Assembly (NCBI GenBank): GCA_902495545.1
Contig: CABUXM010000037.1
Coordinates: forward strand, 1 to 20,104
Length of the DNA stretch: 20,104 nucleotides
Source of the DNA: an uncultured Collinsella sp.
GTDB taxonomy: Bacteria; Actinomycetota; Coriobacteriia; Coriobacteriales; Coriobacteriaceae
Direction: 5' to 3'
Positions 15,355-20,104 of the stretch are shown here, one piece after another. The notes beneath the pieces were generated by a model. The model was not told where the DNA came from, searched no databases, and saw nothing but the letters and a program-made list of their open reading frames with translations. Each line of letters opens with the position of its first letter. The stretch's first letter is position 1. The translations under genes and the position numbers were made by a program.

Positions 15355-16896
15355 CTACTGTGCGGTACTGAGCGAGCGCTTGACTGCATCACGCCAGCCC
15401 GCAAGGTTTTGCTCGCGACGCTCGGCGGACATATGGGGAAGGAAGGTCCTAACGATCTGGGCATTTTGCTCCAGCTCTTCAAGGTCTTCCCAATAGCCGA
15501 CGGCAAGACCCGCCAAGTACGCGGCACCGATTGCCGTGGTCTCCACCGTCTCGCATTGCAGCACGGGGATATCCAGCAGGTCGGCCTGGAATTGCATGAT
15601 GAACTCGTTGCGTGAGGCGCCGCCATCGACGGACAGGCGCTCAATCGAAAGTCCCACGTCCTGCTCCATGGCGCGCAGCACGTCATAACTCTGGTAGGCC
15701 ATGGACTCGCAGGCCGCACGCACAATGGTCGCGCGACTCGAGGCACCGGTCAGGCCGCACACGATACCGCGGGCACGCGGGTCCCACCAGGGAGCGCCCA
15801 GGCCAGCGAAGGCGGGGACGAAGTAGCAGCCCTCGTTGTCGTTGATCGAAGCGGCGAGTTGCGCGGACTCGCTCACACTCGAGATGATGCCCATGTTGTT
15901 GCGCAGCCAGTTCATGGTTGAGCCGGCGGCAAAGATAGAACCCTCGAGCGCATAGCTGATCTTGCCGTCCGCGGCGATACCGATCGTGGAGACCAGACCG
16001 TTCTTGGATTCGACGACCTCGTCGCCGGTGTTCATGAGCATAAAGCAACCTGTGCCATAGGTGTTTTTGGTTTGGCCGGGATGGAAGCAGCAGTGGCCGA
16101 ACAGCGACGCCTGCTGATCGCCCGCCACGCCCATGATGGGCGGCATGTTGGTCATGATGTCGCTCGCGACGCGGCCGTAGTCGCCCGAGCTCCAACGAAC
16201 CTCGGGCATCATGGAACGCGGAACGTCAAAGAGCGCCAGCAGGTCGTCGTCCCAATCGAGCGTATGGATATTAAAGAGCGCCGTGCGGCTGGCATTGGTG
16301 TAGTCGGTGGCAAAGACCTGACTGCCGGTGAGGTTGTAGATGAGCCAGGTGTCGATGGTGCCGAACATGAGGTCGCCCGCCGCCGCGCTCTCACGCGCAC
16401 CGTCGACGTTGTCGAGGATCCACTGCACCTTGGAAGCCGAGAAATACGGATCGAGCGTGAGTCCCGTGCGGGAGCGCACCAGCTCTTCTGCGCCCCGCTC
16501 GACCAGCTCGTCGATCAGAGGTGCGGTGCGACGGCATTGCCACACGATGGCGTTATAGATGGGTTGGCCGCTTATGCGGTCCCACACCACCGTGGTCTCG
16601 CGCTGGTTGGAGATACCGATGGCGGCGATGCGGTCAGAATGGATGCCGCTCTTAAACTGGACCTCCATCATCACGCCGATCTGGCTGGCAAGCACCTCCA
16701 TGGGGTCTTGCTCTATCCAACCGGGACGCGGGAAGCTGGTTTTGACGCTACGACGTGCCTGCGCGACGATGCAGCCGTACTCGTCGACGATGGTCGCAAG
16801 TACCGAGGTGGTGCCGCAGTCGAGCGCCATGATGTAGGAACCGCCAAAGTTAAACGAGGCATCTTCCATGCCCAGGCTGCCCAGATTCAACGACAT
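15355..16896 (-). CDS. glpK: Glycerol kinase (FGGY family)
   Basis: Phosphorylates glycerol to glycerol 3-phosphate with ATP, feeding glycolysis and lipid synthesis. The 513-residue product has the N-terminal phosphate loop ALDCGTTS (about 24-31), SNQRETTVVWD (about 96-106), VWQCRRT (about 118-124) and YFSASKVQW. The second actin-like domain has TYGTGCFMLMNTG, the segment EGSIFAAGSTMNWL and the adenine-binding DGGASRNEFIMQFQAD near the C-terminus. Residues in the glycerol pocket support glycerol over other FGGY sugars. There are about 20 residues before the core domain, but the ATG at 16896 has AAAGGTG six bases upstream. It starts 13 bases after tsaC. No glpF, glpD/glpO or regulator is nearby. 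Confidence 0.94.
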   Translation of the reverse strand: MSLNLGSLGMEDASFNFGGSYIMALDCGTTSVLATIVDEYGCIVAQARRSVKTSFPRPGWIEQDPMEVLASQIGVMMEVQFKSGIHSDRIAAIGISNQRETTVVWDRISGQPIYNAIVWQCRRTAPLIDELVERGAEELVRSRTGLTLDPYFSASKVQWILDNVDGARESAAAGDLMFGTIDTWLIYNLTGSQVFATDYTNASRTALFNIHTLDWDDDLLALFDVPRSMMPEVRWSSGDYGRVASDIMTNMPPIMGVAGDQQASLFGHCCFHPGQTKNTYGTGCFMLMNTGDEVVESKNGLVSTIGIAADGKISYALEGSIFAAGSTMNWLRNNMGIISSVSESAQLAASINDNEGCYFVPAFAGLGAPWWDPRARGIVCGLTGASSRATIVRAACESMAYQSYDVLRAMEQDVGLSIERLSVDGGASRNEFIMQFQADLLDIPVLQCETVETTAIGAAYLAGLAVGYWEDLEELEQNAQIVRTFLPHMSAERREQNLAGWRDAVKRSLSTAQ

Positions 16897-16909
16897 CGCT
16901 TACACCTTT

Positions 16910-17653
16910 CTATTGCATCGGGTCGGACAGGACCCGTTCGATCTCTGATGCGGGAAGTGCGCCTTGGCGCAGGATCTGGAGCCCGCCGTGCTGGAACGAC
17001 ACGATGGTCGAGGCGTCGCGACACGGGGTCTCGCCGGCGTCGACGGCAACATCGACCCCCTCCAGGATGCGACCTTCGACGGCGGCAAAGCTTGCCGGCG
17101 AGGGCGCGCCGTGTGTGTTGGCGCTCGTGCAGGCAAGGGGACTGCCGCAGGCGCGGATGAGCGCTTGGACCACGGGAGAGGCCGAAGCGCGCAGGGCCAC
17201 GGTGTCGTCGGCAGCACGCATAAAGGTCGGCACGCAGGGAGCCGCCTTGACCACGATAGTCAGGGCTCCCGGCCAGCATCGTCGCGCAAGTACGCGGGCA
17301 TCTTCCGGGATATCCACGCCATAGCGGTCGAGTGCCTCGACGCCATCGACCAGCCAGGCGACCGTTTGGGTGAGTTCACGTTGCTTGAGAGTGAAGATAC
17401 GGCGGTAGCCGGTACCGAGCGCAGGGACCGCGGCGCCATTGACGGCAGCCTGCGGATCGCGCGGCCACGATGGGAATTCGCCTGTATCTTGGGGCACGGC
17501 GTCCGAGAAGGCGTTGACTGCCACGGCGACACCGTAGACCGTCTCGGTCGGGATCAGCGCCAGGCCGCCACAGCCGAGCACCTCGGCCGTACGCTCGACG
17601 GCGAGCCGATGCGGCTCGCGCGCTCCCTCGTATACCCGGTAGACCGTCTGCAT
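16910..17653 (-). CDS. tsaC: Threonylcarbamoyl-AMP synthase (TsaC/Sua5/YrdC family)
   Basis: Makes threonylcarbamoyl-AMP from Thr, bicarbonate and ATP for the t6A37 modification of ANN-decoding tRNAs. The 247-residue product shows PTETVYGV (35-42), RIFTLKQRE (85-93), WPGALTIVV (127-135), PLACTSAN (172-179) and GAPSPASF (182-189). Between PTETVYGV and the RIF segment about 30 more residues are present than in compact YrdC proteins (VPQDTGEFPSWPRDPQ...). It lacks the C-terminal Sua5 domain. The ATG at 17653 has AAGGGG about 11 bases upstream, which is rather far. It precedes glpK by 13 bases and follows hicB. Confidence 0.9.
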   Translation of the reverse strand: MQTVYRVYEGAREPHRLAVERTAEVLGCGGLALIPTETVYGVAVAVNAFSDAVPQDTGEFPSWPRDPQAAVNGAAVPALGTGYRRIFTLKQRELTQTVAWLVDGVEALDRYGVDIPEDARVLARRCWPGALTIVVKAAPCVPTFMRAADDTVALRASASPVVQALIRACGSPLACTSANTHGAPSPASFAAVEGRILEGVDVAVDAGETPCRDASTIVSFQHGGLQILRQGALPASEIERVLSDPMQ

Positions 17654-17787
17654 GTGTATGCCAGCCCCTTACGCTCTGGTGCAAGTTTGTTTACTGTGGG
17701 GCATTCTCGCACGAAACGTTCAACCTATTTGCCCAGAGCGCATGTTGGTTTGGTGAGCGGCTCTAGTAGTCGGTGAAAGTGAGGGGG

Positions 17788-18234
17788 TTATTGGACTGCG
17801 ACGAACTTCTTTGGCCTGCCGGCGTGGCGTTCTTGGGCGGCGTAGCGCTCGATGCTGTCTATCGTTATCATCCGACGGCCGTCGACGAGTTCAACATCGA
17901 GTTTTCCGGCTTTGACCAGCGCGGTAATCCGCGGAGCGGAGACTTTGAGGTCCAGCGCTGCGTCTTTAAATGTTCGGCACGCCGCTTCCCGAGCGTCCTC
18001 GTGGTCGATTTCGACTGAAAGGGCCACGACCTCGGCCGAGCGTTCGTACCCCGCCGGAGTCAAACCGTTGTTGAGGTCGTCGGCCAAAAACGCCATCAGC
18101 GCCTCGGTGGCATGGGCAATCGCTTCTTCGCGCGTATCGCCATCGGCAAAGGCGCCGGGAATCTGCGGGAAGCTGGCGCAGTAACCGTCGTCTTCTTTTA
18201 TGAGAACGCAGTCATAGGTAAATCGCTGCCTCAT
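17788..18234 (-). CDS. hicB: HicB-family antitoxin
   Basis: Antitoxin that binds and neutralises the HicA RNase and usually represses its own promoter. The 148-residue product has the HicB partial RNase-H-like domain at the N-terminus (YDCVLIKEDDGYCASFPQIPGAFADGDTREEAIAHATEAL, about 7-46). The C-terminal part (about 95-132: KVSAPRITALVKAGKLDVELVDGRRMITIDSIERY) looks like a MerR/excisionase-type helix-turn-helix rather than the usual ribbon-helix-helix or Xre-type domain. The frame is open to 18279, but the ATG at 18234 has GGAGG four bases upstream and begins right before the domain. It lies 11 bases after hicA, toxin first, as in most hicAB loci. Confidence 0.88.
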   Translation of the reverse strand: MRQRFTYDCVLIKEDDGYCASFPQIPGAFADGDTREEAIAHATEALMAFLADDLNNGLTPAGYERSAEVVALSVEIDHEDAREAACRTFKDAALDLKVSAPRITALVKAGKLDVELVDGRRMITIDSIERYAAQERHAGRPKKFVAVQ

Positions 18235-18245
18235 TTTGCCTCCAA

Positions 18246-18431
18246 CTACCATCCAGCTTGGCGACGAATACTTGCCCACGTGCCCCTCTTTGGTCGATCA
18301 CCACCAGAGCCGTTCACGGTGACAACACGGTCACCAGAAACATACTTAGCATGACTACCGACTTGCGCGACCTTCACGAATCCATCGTGCTTGAGTAGGG
18401 CAATGATTTCCCGAAAGGTAGGAGGTTGCAT
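18246..18431 (-). CDS. hicA: HicA-family mRNA interferase toxin
   Basis: Small RNA-cleaving toxin with a double-stranded RNA-binding-like fold. The 61-residue product has the typical FREIIALLKHDGFVKVAQVGSH start with the catalytic His27 in GSHAKY, and the family's C-terminal KRGTWASIRRQAGW. Length is typical (55-70), and no truncation or lost catalytic residue is seen, so the toxin may be active. The ATG at 18431 has GAGGT seven bases upstream. It is the first gene of a two-gene operon with hicB and is preceded by an AT-rich promoter carrying a perfect palindrome. Confidence 0.9.
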   Translation of the reverse strand: MQPPTFREIIALLKHDGFVKVAQVGSHAKYVSGDRVVTVNGSGGDRPKRGTWASIRRQAGW

Positions 18432-18455
18432 GGGCCGACCTCTTTCAGCCGTCCT

Positions 18456-18485
18456 AATTATAAACTACTTTATAATTTTTGCTAA
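18456..18485 (-). promoter_or_regulatory. hicAB promoter with palindromic operator
   Basis: On the minus strand TTAGCA (18480-18485) and TATAAT (18457-18462, perfect consensus) are 17 bases apart, giving a leader of about 20 bases. The -10 lies inside a perfect inverted repeat: AATTATAAA (18456-18464), CTAC, TTTATAATT (18469-18477). A palindrome over the -10 and spacer is what HicB autorepression would need. The block is strikingly AT-rich against its surroundings. Confidence 0.75.
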
Positions 18486-18499
18486 CCAGTTAATAAATA

Positions 18500-19750
18500 T
18501 TACTGGCGCTGTTTGGGCTCGGTGACGATAGCCCGGACGATGCGGGGACGATCGGTGAGGTCGCGGACGATGCGCACGTCCGAAAGACCCGCCTGGCGGC
18601 AGAGCTCGGCGGCGGCGTCGAGGGCGCCCTCATAGAGTTCGCAGGCAAACAGGCCGCCGGCACACAGCATATAGGGCGCCGCATTGAGCAGGCGGCGGAA
18701 GATATCAAGGCCGTCGGCACCGCCCTCGAGCGCCAGGTCGGGCTCAAAGTCCTTGACCTCGTGCGGCAGCGAGCGCATGACGCCGGTCGGAATGTAAGGT
18801 GGGTTGGAGACGAGCACATCAAAGGTGCCCCACTCGTCGTGGGGAATGGAGCTCACCAGGTTGGTGAGGCTGAAGGCAACCTCATCTGCCGTGAGGCCGA
18901 GCGCGTCGCGGTTTTTGGTGGCCAGATCGATGGCGCGTGGCTCGATATCGGTGGCGGTGCAGGTAACGTGGCCGCGGCGCTCCCAGGCAAGGGAGAGCGA
19001 GATGCAACCCGTGCCGCAGCCGACCTCGAGAACGCGGGCGATACGGGGCTCGGCTGGGGCAGGCGCAGCGGCATCCTGAGCCGAAGCCGTCTCTTGGCCG
19101 GCACCCTCGATGGCGACGCCGTATTCGTCGAGCTCGGGCTCGGCGGCTTCCGCGGCTTCGGCTTCTGCTGCCTGCGCGGCGGCTTCCTCGGCCTCGCGGT
19201 CGGCCAGCTCCTCGGCATAGGCACGGCTGCCCAGCACGTCGCTGCCTAGCGCCGCCTCATCGGCAGCCGTCAGGTTAGCGGCACGGCGCTCGGCAGTCGC
19301 GCGCTCGTCGGCCAGCGCAGCCTCGGCTTTGCGCGCCTGCTCGACCTCATCGTTCCAAGGCAGCTCAACACGCTGACGGGCAGCGACCTCGGGGCTCAGC
19401 ACCTCGGCATCCAGATAATTGAGGACTTCCTCGACGAGCATCTCGGTCTCGGGGCGCGGAATGAGCACACCGGGGGCGCACGCGACGTCGATCATGCGAA
19501 ACTGCGTGCTGCCCGTGATGTATTGCAGCGGCTCGCCCTTAGCGCGGCGGACAACGGCCGCATGCATGGTCTCGAGCTGGGCCGCGTTAAGCGTCTCGTC
19601 CATACGCATATATAGGTCAATGCGCGCCAGGCCCGTGGCGGCGCACAGCAGCCACTCGGCAGAAAGACGGGGGTGCTCCTCGCCGCGCTCGGCCAGGTAC
19701 TCCTTGGTCCACTCGAGACAACGCTTGATGGTCCAAATCTCGTTTGCCAT
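18500..19750 (-). CDS. prmC: Release factor glutamine methyltransferase (PrmC/HemK) with a large acidic insert
   Basis: Methylates the glutamine of the GGQ motif in peptide-chain release factors, using SAM. The N-terminal helical domain (about 1-80) is followed by GVLIPRPETEMLVEEVL (94-110). The SAM-binding motif is VLEVGCGTGCISLSLA (240-255) and the substrate-binding NPPY is at 316-319 (VSNPPYIP). The product is 416 residues against a usual 280-290. The excess is one insert of about 120 residues (about 118-236) between RPETE and the SAM motif, very rich in Ala and Glu and probably helical or disordered. All catalytic motifs remain in frame, so this is an insertion, not decay. The ATG at 19750 has GGAGG six bases upstream; the frame is open to 19825. 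hicAB follows after 68 bases. Confidence 0.93.
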   Translation of the reverse strand: MANEIWTIKRCLEWTKEYLAERGEEHPRLSAEWLLCAATGLARIDLYMRMDETLNAAQLETMHAAVVRRAKGEPLQYITGSTQFRMIDVACAPGVLIPRPETEMLVEEVLNYLDAEVLSPEVAARQRVELPWNDEVEQARKAEAALADERATAERRAANLTAADEAALGSDVLGSRAYAEELADREAEEAAAQAAEAEAAEAAEPELDEYGVAIEGAGQETASAQDAAAPAPAEPRIARVLEVGCGTGCISLSLAWERRGHVTCTATDIEPRAIDLATKNRDALGLTADEVAFSLTNLVSSIPHDEWGTFDVLVSNPPYIPTGVMRSLPHEVKDFEPDLALEGGADGLDIFRRLLNAAPYMLCAGGLFACELYEGALDAAAELCRQAGLSDVRIVRDLTDRPRIVRAIVTEPKQRQ

Positions 19751-19798
19751 GGGGTCCTCCCCTCTTAAGCGCCGGACGGCGCGCGAATGTCGGAGCAG

Positions 19799-19825
19799 AT
19801 TGTACGCGAGGCCAGCGCTTGGCAA
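19799..19825 (-). promoter_or_regulatory. Candidate prmC promoter
   Basis: On the minus strand TTGCCA (19820-19825) and TACAAT (19799-19804) are 15 bases apart. The -10 is identical to that proposed for the atp operon. It would give a leader of about 40 bases. The spacer is shorter than ideal. Confidence 0.35.
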
Positions 19826-19889
19826 GGGACGATTGAAGGCGATTATCGAGAATCAGCCCAGAATTTTGCACCGGGCTCGCTCAAAGTGT

Positions 19890-19997
19890 TCATTCGCCGA
19901 CGTCTAGATTTGCATTCGTCAAGCTTTTGGCAAGGTTGCCCCAAAACTGACCAATATCTAACCAAGAACTTGCCAAATCACTTGACGCGCGACGCAT
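19890..19997 (-). CDS. Possible small ORF of 35 residues upstream of prmC
   Basis: An ATG at 19997 preceded by GAGGTG at seven bases opens a frame of 35 codons ending in TGA at 19890. The peptide starts MRRASSDLASSWLDIG and has two Trp and alternating hydrophobic and polar residues. I recognise no family. It lies 139 bases before prmC on the same strand. It could be a leader peptide, a small protein or chance; the good ribosome-binding site is the main support. Confidence 0.2.
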   Translation of the reverse strand: MRRASSDLASSWLDIGQFWGNLAKSLTNANLDVGE

Positions 19998-20104
19998 CAA
20001 AAATCACCTCGCGACTTCTTGGACGATTTTTTGAGCAATATTTTCAATAGCAGATACACGACGTTAATTGCTTTAAGCAGGCAAACAGCTCAAATGCCAT
20101 CACA

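Larger units (their letters stand above)
19751..20104. other. Region upstream of prmC with no confident gene
   Basis: Apart from the candidate prmC promoter and the doubtful small ORF, I see no gene in these 354 bases. Base composition becomes more AT-rich towards the window end (20010-20060 has several A/T runs), suggesting a promoter region for a gene beyond the edge. The plus-strand frame at 19787-20050 has no recognisable protein features. Confidence 0.5.

Noticed and set aside
18486..18506. Imperfect inverted repeat CCAGT...ACTGG at the prmC stop codon as a terminator or second HicB operator
   Set aside because: Short arms, no U-tract, and arms unlike the hicA palindrome.
19787..20050. 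87-residue plus-strand frame near the window end
   Set aside because: No ribosome-binding site, no recognisable features, and it runs over the likely prmC promoter.

Overview
The window looks like a chromosomal segment of a high-GC actinobacterium. Gene order and protein style suggest class Coriobacteriia, most likely a Collinsella-like gut bacterium; this is a judgement from the sequence alone and no database was searched. Nearly all genes read on the minus strand; pepT is the only confident plus-strand gene. Most content is core metabolism and cell envelope, with one small accessory module.

Left part (1-4800). Reading on the minus strand, a DtxR/MntR-type metalloregulator is followed after 10 bases by a zinc-type homocysteine S-methyltransferase and a rho-independent terminator, then by a separate phosphohexomutase gene. 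The peptidase gene pepT diverges from the regulator, and a perfect 20-bp palindrome lies in the divergent promoter region. A 350-bp gene-free stretch after pepT holds two convergent terminators, a pair of REP-like direct repeats and further hairpins.

Middle part (4800-14400). On the minus strand this is a complete F1Fo ATP synthase operon in classical order (AtpI-like, B, E, F, H, A, G, D, C). It has a candidate promoter upstream, tight TAATG or short overlaps inside, and a terminator after atpC. Past that terminator lie murA (first step of peptidoglycan synthesis) and an LCP-family wall-polymer transferase, only 12 bases apart, so they form a cell-wall pair.

Right part (14400-20104). On the minus strand the order is prmC (release-factor methyltransferase with a large acidic insert), a HicA-HicB toxin-antitoxin pair with a clear promoter and palindromic operator, tsaC/Sua5 (tRNA t6A synthesis), glpK and upp. 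prmC and tsaC are commonly close neighbours in bacteria, so hicAB looks like an insertion into a translation-related cluster. The last 350 bases hold no confident gene, only a possible prmC promoter and one candidate 35-residue ORF.

I found no CRISPR array, rRNA, tRNA, transposase or prophage gene. I also found no convincing undescribed multi-gene system. The most interesting signals are the PrmC insert, the hicAB insertion and its operator, the mixed metal-ligand set of the DtxR/MntR regulator with its nearby palindrome, and the signal-peptide-like N-terminus of the ATP synthase b subunit.
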